A stretch of DNA of 64,000 nucleotides. It comes from Minwuia sp. Lineage in GTDB: Bacteria > Pseudomonadota > Alphaproteobacteria > Minwuiales > Minwuiaceae. The notes below the pieces were generated by a model. That model did not search any database. It saw nothing but the letters and a program-made list of their open reading frames with translations, and was not told where the DNA came from. Numbering within the stretch: position 1 is the stretch's first letter; each line of letters starts with the position of its first letter. This document shows positions 25,764 through 35,545 of the stretch, one piece after another. The DNA lies in contig JARGPL010000019.1 in the NCBI GenBank assembly GCA_029210175.1, forward strand, positions 186,001 to 250,000, read 5' to 3'. The position numbers and the translations under genes are program-made.

Positions 25764-26108
25764 TCACACGCGCGGCGGTCGGTCCCGAAGGTATCCACTG
25801 TGGTCAATCATGCGATCGCTATTGGATACCCATCCTGCGCGTGTGATCAGAAACGCAAGCGAACTCGCTCTCTGTCGCAGGTAGGCAAAGTTATGATCGT
25901 GATCCACCAAGTCGTGTGCATGTCCATAATAGGCATGCATCAAATCGACCTGTTCGTCATGAGAGTGGTCGTGGGAGTCTGCTTCGTTGTCGTGCTCAGC
26001 AACAACTTCTGACATCACCAGGAAATCATGTGCCAGTATTCGGGAGTTGGCAGACAGGATCATGCCCATCGCCAGAGACATGATCAGACACGATCTGAAA
26101 AGTTTCAT
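25764..26108 (-). CDS. His-rich secreted protein, probable metal binder
   Basis: The 114-aa product starts with a signal peptide (FRSCLIMSLAMGMILSANSRILA). Within the next 45 residues it carries a dense set of His and acidic residues (EHDNEADSHDHSHDE, YYGHAHDLVDHDH), 11 His in all. This is typical of periplasmic metal-capturing proteins, although no named family is recognised. ATG at 26108 is chosen since it begins the hydrophobic region; a TTG at 26132 would add eight residues. It is first in the operon leading to the HupE-like gene 59 bp downstream. The 365 bp up to ilvC contain no obvious metal-repressor palindrome. Confidence 0.65.
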   Translation of the reverse strand: MKLFRSCLIMSLAMGMILSANSRILAHDFLVMSEVVAEHDNEADSHDHSHDEQVDLMHAYYGHAHDLVDHDHNFAYLRQRASSLAFLITRAGWVSNSDRMIDHSGYLRDRPPRV

Positions 26109-26383
26109 GATTTCAGAAAATTTACGGTCCAACCCAGGATGTCTTTCGCGGTCTGTAACAGATGGATCGTGACAACGAACCGTCCGTCGAGCGTCCGTCA
26201 GGGACGATCTCGACAGAACATGTATATCAACGACAGAAGGGGCGGAAAAGAATGAAATCGAGAACGATCCAGCCCCCAGTCACTCCCTGATTTCCCTGAC
26301 GCCGAAGGATGCCACTGCAAGCCCCAAAATTCTCTTAACAAGCGCTTGAAGCATCCTGGTCACATCGGGTTCACGGACAGGGG

Positions 26384-26418
26384 AAAAATGGGCCGCCCGC
26401 AGTTTCCTGCAGACGGCC
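26384..26418 (-). terminator. Intrinsic terminator of the ilv operon
   Basis: Downstream of ilvC on the minus strand a perfect 12-bp stem (GGCCGTCTGCAG with CTGCGGGCGGCC, counting G-U pairs), closed by a GAAA tetraloop, is followed by CATTTTT. It is a strong Rho-independent terminator. The stem is also part of repeat copy B. Confidence 0.88.
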
Positions 26419-26456
26419 TCCTGTCTCTCGCCCGGCCCGTTGAACGGGTCAGGTGC
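26391..26456. repeat. Structured intergenic repeat, copy B
   Basis: This 66-bp segment is the counterpart of copy A at 22292-22354, sharing GACGGCCTC-N-TGTCTCT and CCCG-Y-TGAACGG-R-TCAG. Here the first hairpin has become a perfect stem with a T-tract and ends the ilv operon. The second hairpin is CCCG-TTGAA-CGGG. Two copies with the same hairpin-spacer-hairpin layout at unrelated genes point to a dispersed element. Confidence 0.65.
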
Positions 26457-26472
26457 TACTGGCTGACAGGGA

Positions 26473-27495
<1,023 letters not shown>

Positions 27496-27585
27496 TCAGG
27501 TCCTCCTCAGGGTATCTCGTCAATTTGTGCCGTTGCTCTGCCGGGAAAGGTCGGCAAATGCAACGGCGGAATTCGAATGGCCGCC

Positions 27586-28092
27586 TCAGATCTCGTCGGG
27601 TCCACGGCTGATGGCGGCGACACCGGTGCGGCTCATGTCCACCAGACCCAGCGGGCGCATCAGTTCGGCGAAGGCGTCGATCTTCGAGGCGGAGCCTGTG
27701 ATCTCGAACACGAAGCTGCGGTCGGTGGCATCGACCGCGCGTGCCTTGAAGATGTCGGCGATACGCAGGGCCTCGACCCGCTTTTCGCCGGAACTGCGCA
27801 CCTTCAGCAGGGCCAGCTCGCGTTCGATGTGCGGGCCTTCCACCGTCAGGTCCGACACCCGATGCACGGGCACCAGCCGATCCAGCTGCGCCTTGATCTG
27901 TTCGATGGTCATCGGCGTGCCAGTGGTGACGATATTGATGCGCGACACGCCATTGGCGCTGTCCACTTCCGACACCGTCAGGCTGTCGATGTTGTAGCCG
28001 CGGCCGGAAAACAGCCCGATGACGCGGGCCAGGACGCCAGCCTCATTATCCACCAGAGCGGATATCGTGTGTCTTGCGATGGTATCTTGCAT
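27586..28092 (-). CDS. ilvN: Acetolactate synthase small (regulatory) subunit
   Basis: This is the ACT-domain regulatory subunit that gives valine feedback control to the IlvB catalytic subunit. The N-terminal ACT domain TISALVDNEAGVLARVIGLFSGRGYNIDSL and the C-terminal domain (VEALRIADIFKARAVDATDRSFVFEITG) are complete in 168 aa, the standard length. It lies between ilvB and ilvC on the minus strand with gaps of 116 and 93 bp. The name ilvH is equally used for such genes in alphaproteobacteria. Confidence 0.97.
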   Translation of the reverse strand: MQDTIARHTISALVDNEAGVLARVIGLFSGRGYNIDSLTVSEVDSANGVSRINIVTTGTPMTIEQIKAQLDRLVPVHRVSDLTVEGPHIERELALLKVRSSGEKRVEALRIADIFKARAVDATDRSFVFEITGSASKIDAFAELMRPLGLVDMSRTGVAAISRGPDEI

Positions 28093-28208
28093 GGTTCCCC
28101 TGACGGTCCGGTGCAGGTCAATACCTTGCCGGCATCCCTGCCCCGGACAGTCCCTTCATAAAGATCAACTTCGGTTTCAGCCCCTTCGAAAGGAGGCCGC
28201 AGAATGGA

Positions 28209-29975
28209 TCAGACCAGTGCCAGCCCCTCGTCCGTGGCCTGGGGCACTTCCGACGCGCCGGATTCCGATCCCAGGATCATCTCGTTGTGCGCTGCGCCCG
28301 ACGGCACCATCGGATAGACATTCTCGGTCGGATCGACACGAACATCGGCGATGACCGGCCGGTCCACGGCAATCATCTCGTCGATCAGGCTGTCCATCTC
28401 GTCGGGTGTTTCGGCCCGCAGCCCGACGGCACCGAAGCTCTCGGCCAGCTTCACGAAGTCCGGCAGGCTCTCGACATAACTTTCCGAATAGCGCTTGCCG
28501 TGCATCAGTTCCTGCCACTGGCGCACCATGCCCATCCACTGATTGTTCAGGATGAATATCTTCACCGGCAGCTTGTACTGGGCCAGTGTCGACATTTCCT
28601 GGATGTTCATCATGATCGATGCCTCACCCGCAATATCGATCACCAGCTTGTCGGGATGTGCGATCTGCGCCCCCATCGCGGCAGGCAGGCCATAGCCCAT
28701 GGTGCCGAGCCCGCCGGACGTCATCCAGCGGTTGGGGTTTTCGAACTTGAAAAGCTGCGCCGCCCACATCTGGTGCTGACCGACCTCCGTCGTGATGTAG
28801 GGGTCTCGGTCCTTCGTCTTCTCGTAGAGTGCCTCCACAGCGCGCTGCGGCTTGATCAGCTTGTCGGTCTTCTCGTAGCCGAAGCTGTTGCGCGCCCGCC
28901 AGATATCGATCTGGCGCCACCACGGCTCGATCCGCGCCGGATCAACCTGGCGCGCGCCGGCCTTCCAGATACGGATCATGTCTTCCAGGATGTGCGCCGC
29001 ATCGCCGATGATCGGCAGATCGACCCGGATGTTCTTGTTGATGGAGCTGGGGTCGATGTCGATGTGGATCTTCTTCGACTTCGGGCTGAACGCGTCCAGC
29101 CGACCGGTCACGCGGTCATCGAAGCGCGCACCGATGCAGATCATCACATCACAGTCATGCATCGCCCAGTTGGCTTCGTACGATCCGTGCATGCCCAGCA
29201 TGCCCAGGAACTGCCGGTCGGACGCGGGATAGCCCCCCAGGCCCATCAGCGTGTTGGTGATCGGGTATCCTGTCATGCGGACGAACTGGGTCAGCAGCGA
29301 TGACGCCTTCGGCCCCGCATTGATGATGCCGCCACCAGTATAGAAGACCGGACGTTCGGCCTGGGCGATCATCTCGACCGCCTCGCGGATCTTCTCCAGA
29401 TCACCCTTCACCCGCGGACGATAGGTCTTGTGGCGGACCTTTTCGGGTGCCGTGTACTCGGCGCGGTTGATCTGCACGTCCTTCGGAATGTCGATGACGA
29501 CCGGGCCGGGGCGACCATTGGTGGCGACATAGAAGCCTTCATGAACCACGCGTGCCAGATCGCCTGCGTCCTTGACCAGGTAATTGTGCTTCGTGCAGGG
29601 GCGGGTGATGCCGGTCGTGTCGCATTCCTGGAACGCATCCGTACCGATCATGTGGGTCGGCACCTGCCCGGTCAGGCAGATGACGGGAATGGAATCCATC
29701 AGTGCATCGGTCAGGCCGGTGACCGCATTGGTCGCGCCGGGGCCGGAGGTCACCAGAACAACGCCGGGCTTGCCGGTGGATCGGGCATAGCCCTCAGCCG
29801 CATGCACCGCGCCGCCTTCCTGGCGGACCAGGATGTGGCGAATGGAGTTCTGCTTGAACAGCGCATCATAGATCGGCAGTACAGCGCCGCCGGGATACCC
29901 GAAAATGGTATCTACACCCTGATCGGTCAGTGCCTTGATCAGGATTTCCGCGCCGGTCATCGTATTGTTCGACAT
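28209..29975 (-). CDS. ilvB: Acetolactate synthase large (catalytic) subunit
   Basis: This thiamine-diphosphate and FAD enzyme makes acetolactate from two pyruvates. The N-terminal ThDP-PYR motif FGYPGGAVLPIYDAL with QEGGAVHAAEGYARSTGKPG contains the catalytic Glu region. The central FAD domain and C-terminal ThDP-PP domain follow. The usual GDG of the PP motif reads AGEASIMMN, a variant seen in alphaproteobacterial enzymes, followed by LNNQWMGMVRQWQELMHGKRY. The ATG at 29975 has GAGGC upstream and yields 588 aa. The 204 bp up to miaA may hold a leader, but no Ile/Val/Leu-rich leader peptide was found. Confidence 0.97.
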   Translation of the reverse strand: MSNNTMTGAEILIKALTDQGVDTIFGYPGGAVLPIYDALFKQNSIRHILVRQEGGAVHAAEGYARSTGKPGVVLVTSGPGATNAVTGLTDALMDSIPVICLTGQVPTHMIGTDAFQECDTTGITRPCTKHNYLVKDAGDLARVVHEGFYVATNGRPGPVVIDIPKDVQINRAEYTAPEKVRHKTYRPRVKGDLEKIREAVEMIAQAERPVFYTGGGIINAGPKASSLLTQFVRMTGYPITNTLMGLGGYPASDRQFLGMLGMHGSYEANWAMHDCDVMICIGARFDDRVTGRLDAFSPKSKKIHIDIDPSSINKNIRVDLPIIGDAAHILEDMIRIWKAGARQVDPARIEPWWRQIDIWRARNSFGYEKTDKLIKPQRAVEALYEKTKDRDPYITTEVGQHQMWAAQLFKFENPNRWMTSGGLGTMGYGLPAAMGAQIAHPDKLVIDIAGEASIMMNIQEMSTLAQYKLPVKIFILNNQWMGMVRQWQELMHGKRYSESYVESLPDFVKLAESFGAVGLRAETPDEMDSLIDEMIAVDRPVIADVRVDPTENVYPMVPSGAAHNEMILGSESGASEVPQATDEGLALV

Positions 29976-30179
29976 GATACGCCTCGTTGCCTTGCCTGCC
30001 CCGTCAGATCGGTGCAGTTCTCTGGTCTTCCAAAATGAACAGCCCGTCACGCTCACACACGCTGCACACGGCGCTTTCCCAGGAGACAGCGGTCCGGCGG
30101 GAAACGGCCCGACCGGAAACGCGGTCGGTCAGGTACAGGAATGCGCGGCGAACCGGGCGGCGCGAAACATAGGCAAGGG

Positions 30180-31157
30180 CTACCTCGTGGTCAACAGGAA
30201 TGTGCTTATTTTTGGAAAGATTTCGGCGAAAACACTTTCTGTTTGTTGCGTGAAGGGCCTCAAATCAGCAACGATCTGATTTCGAAACCATGTGCCCTGA
30301 CGCTTCGCATAGCGCCGGGTGGCCATCTGCGCCGCGGCGCGGGCATCGTCCAGGTTCATGTCACCGGACAGGTGCGCCATCAACTCCGGCACGCCCAGAG
30401 CCTTCATGGCCGGCAGGTCAGGGTTCAGGCCCCGTGCCTTCAGCGCCGCCACTTCGGCCAGGGCACCCGCTTCCAGCATCAGGTCGAAGCGTGCATCGCA
30501 GCGGGCGTGGAGTTCTGGCCGGGGTGGCTCCAGGACCACCGTGAAGGTCCGCGCACGGATCGGCGGCTCATCCGGTTCGGCCTGCCAGTCGGTCAGACTT
30601 CGGCTTGTGCCCAGCCATACCTCCCAGGCCCGAACCAGCCGCTGGCTGTCGCCGGGGGCCAGCCGCGCCGCCGTGGCCGGGTCGACAGCCGCCAACCGTT
30701 CGTGCAGCACGGAGGCACCGTCCGAAGCCAGTATCTGCATGGCCGCCTTCCGATGCTCCGGCGCAATATCGGGGATGGGCGCAAACCCCTGCAGCAGGGA
30801 CCGCACATACAGGCCCGTCCCGCCACAGAGGACAGGAACCCTGCCCCCCGCCCAGCATTGGCGGATTTCCTCAGCCGCACGCGCGGCCCAAAGGGCGGCG
30901 GAGAATGGTTCCGCCGCATCCTGGAAACCGTAGAGGCGATGCGGCGCGCGTTGTTGCAGTTCCGGTTCAGGACGTGCCGTCAGGATATCGAGGTCACGGT
31001 AGACCTGCATCGAATCCGTATTGATCACCACACCGCCGACCGCCGCCGCAACTTCCGCCGCCAGCGCTGACTTGCCGCTCGCCGTCGGGCCGAGTATCAG
31101 CAGCAAGGCATCATGCGCTGTCTCGTCTTCTGGCACTTCTTTGAGGGATCCGACCAT
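30180..31157 (-). CDS. miaA: tRNA dimethylallyltransferase MiaA
   Basis: MiaA adds dimethylallyl to A37 of tRNAs that read codons starting with U. It has the P-loop LILGPTASGKSALAAEVA, the DSMQVYRDLDILTARP block, VLCGGTGLYVRSLLQG, and the C-terminal ATRRYAKRQGTWFRNQ. Length is about 325 aa. The start is uncertain: the ATG at 31157 overlaps the serB ATG on the opposite strand, while a GTG at 31136 would place GPTASGK about 14 residues in, closer to the family norm. It is followed by ilvB on the same strand, an arrangement common in this class of bacteria. Confidence 0.95.
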   Translation of the reverse strand: MVGSLKEVPEDETAHDALLLILGPTASGKSALAAEVAAAVGGVVINTDSMQVYRDLDILTARPEPELQQRAPHRLYGFQDAAEPFSAALWAARAAEEIRQCWAGGRVPVLCGGTGLYVRSLLQGFAPIPDIAPEHRKAAMQILASDGASVLHERLAAVDPATAARLAPGDSQRLVRAWEVWLGTSRSLTDWQAEPDEPPIRARTFTVVLEPPRPELHARCDARFDLMLEAGALAEVAALKARGLNPDLPAMKALGVPELMAHLSGDMNLDDARAAAQMATRRYAKRQGTWFRNQIVADLRPFTQQTESVFAEIFPKISTFLLTTR

Positions 31158-32064
31158 GGACATGGTTCTGACGCTGGTGGGCAATGCCCGTCAACCACTG
31201 ACCACCAAACTGATCGGGGCGGTCAGGGCCGTGGTGGACGCGCCGGGCACTCTGGTCGAACTGGGGCCGGATGCAGCGGAGTTCACGCTGAACCTGCGCC
31301 CCGCCGACATTTCGGGCACCGAACAGCGGGCAATCGGGGCGCTGGGCGGCGCGACCATCGATCTGGCGCTCACCGCCGCGCGGAACCGGCGCAAGCGGCT
31401 GCTGATCGCTGACATGGATTCCACGATGATCACCGTGGAATGCATTGATGAACTGGCCGACTTCGCCGGGGTGCGCGACGCCGTGTCCGGCATCACCGAA
31501 CGCGCGATGCGCGGCGAGATCGATTTCGAAGGCGCGCTGCTGGAACGGGTGGGTCTGATGCAGGGCCTGCCGGAGGACGTCCTGCAGCAAGCGTTCGACG
31601 CCCGCGTGCGCCTGACGGACGGCGCGCGGACCCTGCTCGCCACCATGAAAGCGAGTGGCGCGCACGCGGCCCTGGTTTCCGGCGGCTTCACCTACTTCAC
31701 TGAGCGGGTGGCCGCGCAGGCCGGCTTTGATGAACATCACGCCAATACCCTGCTGTTCACCGACGGCAAGCTGACGGGGGATGTTGGCCGCCCGATCCTG
31801 GGGCGTCAGGCCAAGCTGGATCAGCTCAACCGCATCACAGATATGCTGGGGATCGGGCTGGATGATGCGCTGGCAGTAGGCGACGGCGCGAATGATCTTG
31901 CAATGATCCAGGCTTCCGGGCTTGGCGTGGCGTTTCATGCCAAGCCGATGACCGCAAACGCCGCTGCGGCGCGCGTCAGCCATGGCGACCTGACGACCTT
32001 GCTTTACTATCAGGGGATTCCAGGCAGTGAATGGACGACCGTGGGGGAGGAACAAGATCAATGA
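31156..32064 (+). CDS. serB: Phosphoserine phosphatase
   Basis: SerB carries out the last step of serine synthesis. The HAD domain contains the nucleophile motif LLIADMDSTMITVECIDELADFAG (DxDST), motif II ALVSGGFTYFTE, and motif III/IV AVGDGANDLAMIQASGLGVAFHAKP. The first ~80 residues form the ACT-like leader usual in alphaproteobacterial SerB. The ATG at 31156 has GAGGGATC upstream; an ATG at 31162 is also possible. The start codon lies inside the palindrome CCATGG and overlaps a miaA ATG on the other strand. The 3' end overlaps the enoyl-CoA hydratase gene (ATGA). Confidence 0.97.
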   Translation: MDMVLTLVGNARQPLTTKLIGAVRAVVDAPGTLVELGPDAAEFTLNLRPADISGTEQRAIGALGGATIDLALTAARNRRKRLLIADMDSTMITVECIDELADFAGVRDAVSGITERAMRGEIDFEGALLERVGLMQGLPEDVLQQAFDARVRLTDGARTLLATMKASGAHAALVSGGFTYFTERVAAQAGFDEHHANTLLFTDGKLTGDVGRPILGRQAKLDQLNRITDMLGIGLDDALAVGDGANDLAMIQASGLGVAFHAKPMTANAAAARVSHGDLTTLLYYQGIPGSEWTTVGEEQDQ

Positions 32065-32846
32065 CCGACAAGATCGAGCGCGTTTCCTACAGGACCGAAG
32101 ATCGGGTGGCCGTGTTGACGATGCAGCATCCGCCGGTGAATGCCGTCGACATGGAACAGATTGCAGCCATCCATGCCGGTATTCGCCGCGCAGACGCGGA
32201 CCCGGATGTCGGCGCAATCGTCATCACCAGCGCCGTTGACGGATACTTCTGCGCCGGCATGGACCTGAAGATGGTGCAACGCGGTGGTACAGCCGCATTC
32301 CGCATGTTCCTCGAAACCTTCTATCTGGAAACGCTGGACCTGCAGCACCGGCTGACCAAGCCTACCATCACGGCAATCAATGGCACCGCACTTGGCGCAG
32401 GCATGACCCTTTCGATCACCTGCGACGTGGCGGTCGTCGCCGATGATGCCCGGCTTGGCTATCCGGAAATCAACGTCGGCGTGCTGCCCGCCATCCATTT
32501 CGCCCACCTGCCGCGGATTGCCGGGCGGCACAGGGCGTTCGAGCATCTGTTCACCGGCGACCCCCTGCCCCCTGAAACGGCCCGCGAACTGGGCCTGGTC
32601 AATCATGTCGTGCCCGTTGCCGACGTGCTGCCCAAGGCCATGGAACTGGGGCGGAAGTTCGCGTCCAAGTCACCGTCCATCATGGCCATCGGGCGCCGCG
32701 CCTTCAGCAGAGCCAATGACCTCGACTACCGGCGCGATGTCGGCAATCAGGTGGAAATGATGTGTGCCCTGATGGCAACCGAAGATGCGCAGGAAGGGCT
32801 GGACGCCTTTGCACAGAAGCGCAAACCGGTCTGGACCGGAAAGTAG
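32061..32846 (+). CDS. Enoyl-CoA hydratase/isomerase family protein
   Basis: The 261-aa crotonase-fold protein has the oxyanion-hole motif FCAGMDLKMVQRG and TAINGTALGAGMTLSITCDVAVVADDARLGYPEINVG, followed by the GEPLP-type helix and AFAQKRKPVW at the end. In the second active-site segment the two catalytic Glu positions of true hydratases are not both obvious: PEINVG retains one Glu. Activity could therefore be hydratase, isomerase or another crotonase reaction. The ATG overlaps the serB stop by 4 bp with GGGGAGG upstream, so it is co-translated with serB. The metabolic link is unclear. Confidence 0.88.
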   Translation: MTDKIERVSYRTEDRVAVLTMQHPPVNAVDMEQIAAIHAGIRRADADPDVGAIVITSAVDGYFCAGMDLKMVQRGGTAAFRMFLETFYLETLDLQHRLTKPTITAINGTALGAGMTLSITCDVAVVADDARLGYPEINVGVLPAIHFAHLPRIAGRHRAFEHLFTGDPLPPETARELGLVNHVVPVADVLPKAMELGRKFASKSPSIMAIGRRAFSRANDLDYRRDVGNQVEMMCALMATEDAQEGLDAFAQKRKPVWTGK

Positions 32847-32999
32847 CCAGCCGGCGCGCTGCCTGACGCCAGGTCATTGCCCTGGCAATCAACAAGTTCT
32901 CTGGACAAGCCAGAGGGTTTCTCACAGTCTTCTCTCAGAACTGGTCAACCAGTCGGAATTGCTGCCTGACAGGGCGGTGCACAAGGGAGGAAGACAACA

Positions 33000-34550
33000 A
33001 TGCTCAACATGGGTATGGGAAGGCGCGCGAGCCGCGTCCTGACTGGCACAGCCGCCATCGCGCTTGCCGCATCGCTGGCTGTTGGAGCGGCTCACGCCGG
33101 GTCGCACAGCGCGGCCAGGGATGGCGGCACGCTGACGGTTGGCGTCGAAACCGACGCGCGCGGTTTTGATGCGGTCAAGGGCGGTGTCCTGGGCGTGAGC
33201 GCAGGAACCGTGTCGCTGGCCGTGCATGACACGCTGCTGAAGTACAACGAGAACACCAAGCAGTTCGAACCGAACCTGGCAACATCCTGGGTCGCGGCCG
33301 AAGACAACAAGAGCTGGACGATCAAGCTGCGCACCGACGTGAAGTTCCATGACGGAACCGCGTTCACGGCGAAGGATGTGGCGGATCATTTCAGCCGCAT
33401 CCTGGACCCGGCCAACAAGTCTCGCAGCCGGTCGTTCATTACGGCGATCACGGGTGTCGAGGCGCTGGACGATCACACTGTCCGCTTCAACCTGGCGCAT
33501 CCGTGGCTGCCGCTGCTGGGCAACCTGGCCGCGCCGAGCATGATCGGCCTGATCCCGTCGAGCGCGAATGTCGCCGCAGACAAGCAGAACCGCGAGCCCA
33601 TCGGCACCGGCCCCTACGTGTTCAAGAACTGGGCTGGCGGTGATCGCATCACCATCACGAAGAACCCTAACTACTGGAAGAAGGGCGCAGCCCATGTGGA
33701 CGAGATCGTGTTCCGCATCCTGCCCGACACCCAGGCGCGTTTCGCCAGCCTGCGTTCCGGCGAAATCGACCTGATCTGGACCGACCGCGGCGGTTCCATC
33801 CAGGACGCACAGAAGGACCCGAAACTGGTCACCGTCGTGCGCGACGGCAAGGGTGCCGTGATTACCTTCATCAATGCCTCCAAACCACCGCTGGATGATG
33901 CCCGTGTGCGTCAGGCCATGGCGCATGCCTGGAACCAGACGGCGATCCTGAAGGTCACCTGGAAGGATACTCGCCCGTTCGCCGAACACCCGCTCGGTAC
34001 TGAATCGACGTGCGATGCAGGCTATCGCCATTATGATCCCGCGAAGGCAAAGGCCTTGCTGGCGGACTATGGCAAGCCGGTGAAGATCAACATGATCCAT
34101 ACGACCACGCCGCGTGGCCGTGAATTCGGCGAAATCTACCAGCAGCTACTGAAGCAGGTTGGCATCGAACTGGAACTGATCCCTGTCGACCAGAACACGC
34201 TGGTGAAAAAGGTCTTTACCAACGATTACATGATTTCCGGCTGGCGGATTGCTGATGCCGACGACGTGGGTCCGCAGACCTTCGCGCTGTCGTATTCCAA
34301 GAGCTCCTACAACCTCAGCCGCCTGAAATCACCGGAGATGGACAAGGCCGCATTCGCCATGCGCACCGCCGCTGACCCGGCAACGCGCAAGAAGTACCAT
34401 TGCGACCTGATGCGGATGGTCAATGACCAGGGCAACATGCAGTACCGTGGTGGCAACCGGTACTATGCGTTCCACGGCACCAACACGCACAACATCAGCA
34501 TTGATGGTCTGGGTGTGGTCCGTGTGTCGGGCGCATGGAAGGATCAGTGA
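33000..34550 (+). CDS. ABC transporter substrate-binding protein, family 5 (peptide/nickel type)
   Basis: The 516-aa protein has a signal peptide (LTGTAAIALAASLAVGAAHAG). The SBP_bac_5 fold follows: GGTLTVGVETDARGFDA, HDTLLKYNENTKQFEPNLATSW, IKLRTDVKFHDGTAFTAKDV, GTGPYVFKNW and NPNYWKKGAAHVDEIVFRI. It captures a peptide or similar solute in the periplasm for the permeases encoded next. The start has AGGGAGGAAG upstream. It heads a five-gene importer operon (33000-38427). The ligand cannot be told from sequence; members bind di/oligopeptides, nickel, opines or sugars. Confidence 0.94.
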   Translation: MLNMGMGRRASRVLTGTAAIALAASLAVGAAHAGSHSAARDGGTLTVGVETDARGFDAVKGGVLGVSAGTVSLAVHDTLLKYNENTKQFEPNLATSWVAAEDNKSWTIKLRTDVKFHDGTAFTAKDVADHFSRILDPANKSRSRSFITAITGVEALDDHTVRFNLAHPWLPLLGNLAAPSMIGLIPSSANVAADKQNREPIGTGPYVFKNWAGGDRITITKNPNYWKKGAAHVDEIVFRILPDTQARFASLRSGEIDLIWTDRGGSIQDAQKDPKLVTVVRDGKGAVITFINASKPPLDDARVRQAMAHAWNQTAILKVTWKDTRPFAEHPLGTESTCDAGYRHYDPAKAKALLADYGKPVKINMIHTTTPRGREFGEIYQQLLKQVGIELELIPVDQNTLVKKVFTNDYMISGWRIADADDVGPQTFALSYSKSSYNLSRLKSPEMDKAAFAMRTAADPATRKKYHCDLMRMVNDQGNMQYRGGNRYYAFHGTNTHNISIDGLGVVRVSGAWKDQ

Positions 34551-34591
34551 TCAGCAGATCGTTCACCTGACAATCTGCAGAGATTGCTGAC

Positions 34592-35545
34592 ATGCGTTAC
34601 GTCCTGAAACGGGTTCGGCGACTCGTCGTCGTGATCTTCGCCGTGACCCTGTTCACGTTCCTGCTGGTCAACGTACTGCCTGGTGATGTCGCCTATGACA
34701 TCGCCGGGCAGGACGCGTCCGAGGAAGAGGTTCAGGCCATCCGTGCCGATCTCGGCCTCGATCGACCGGTCATGATCCGATATGTCGAGTGGCTGGGTGA
34801 CTTCGTCCAGGGTGACTGGGGGCGATCTTTCCGCACCGATGAATCCGTGGCAGAAGCCATCTGGTCACGCTTTCCGGTGTCGCTGGAACTGATGCTGGTT
34901 GCGCAGGTCTTCGCACTTATCCTGGCTGTGCCATTCGGTATCTTCGCGGCCTACCGGGCAGGCCGAACAGTGGACCGCACCATTGCGACAGCAGGCTTCA
35001 TGTCGCTGTCGGTGCCATCGTTCATGGCCGCGATCATACTGATCCTGGTGGTGTCGCTGAACCTCGGCTGGCTGCCGACATCGGAATACGAACCCCTGTC
35101 GGCAGGGCTCTGGGCCAACCTGCGCGCCTTCATCCTGCCCGCGCTTGCGATCGCCCTGTCCGAATGGGTCGTGCTGATGCGGGTCTTGCGGGCTGATCTG
35201 ATCGGCGTATTGCAACAGGACTACATATCCCTTGCCCGTGCCAAGGGGCTGCCGGTCTGGCATGTCATCCTGCGGCACGCGCTGAAGCCCGCCTCATTCT
35301 CGATGATCACGATCCTCGGTCTCCAGATCGGCACGCTGGTCGGCGGCTCCATCATCATCGAATCCATCTTTGCCCTGCCCGGTGTCGGGCGGCTGCTGAT
35401 CAACGCGATCTATGCCCGTGATTTCATCGTGGTCCAGGGCGTCGTCGTCTTCATTGCCTTTGCCTATGTGCTGGTGAACTTCATCGTCGACCTGCTCTAC
35501 GCCGTGCTGGACCCGCGCATCAGGACGGAGCGTTCCGATGGCTGA
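34592..35545 (+). CDS. ABC transporter permease (DppB-like)
   Basis: This inner-membrane permease has the typical opening MRYVLKRVRRLVVVIFAVTLFTFLLVNVLPGD, six predicted helices, and the cytoplasmic EAA loop LIGVLQQDYISLARAKGLPVWHVILRHALKPA that docks to the ATPases. Its 317 aa are normal for DppB-type proteins. It follows the binding-protein gene by 41 bp and overlaps the second permease by 8 bp. Confidence 0.94.
   Translation: MRYVLKRVRRLVVVIFAVTLFTFLLVNVLPGDVAYDIAGQDASEEEVQAIRADLGLDRPVMIRYVEWLGDFVQGDWGRSFRTDESVAEAIWSRFPVSLELMLVAQVFALILAVPFGIFAAYRAGRTVDRTIATAGFMSLSVPSFMAAIILILVVSLNLGWLPTSEYEPLSAGLWANLRAFILPALAIALSEWVVLMRVLRADLIGVLQQDYISLARAKGLPVWHVILRHALKPASFSMITILGLQIGTLVGGSIIIESIFALPGVGRLLINAIYARDFIVVQGVVVFIAFAYVLVNFIVDLLYAVLDPRIRTERSDG

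Noticed and set aside
29976-30179. Attenuator with leader peptide upstream of ilvB
   Set aside because: The best small ORF (MFRAARFAAHSCT) has no run of Ile, Val or Leu codons and no terminator/antiterminator pair was found.
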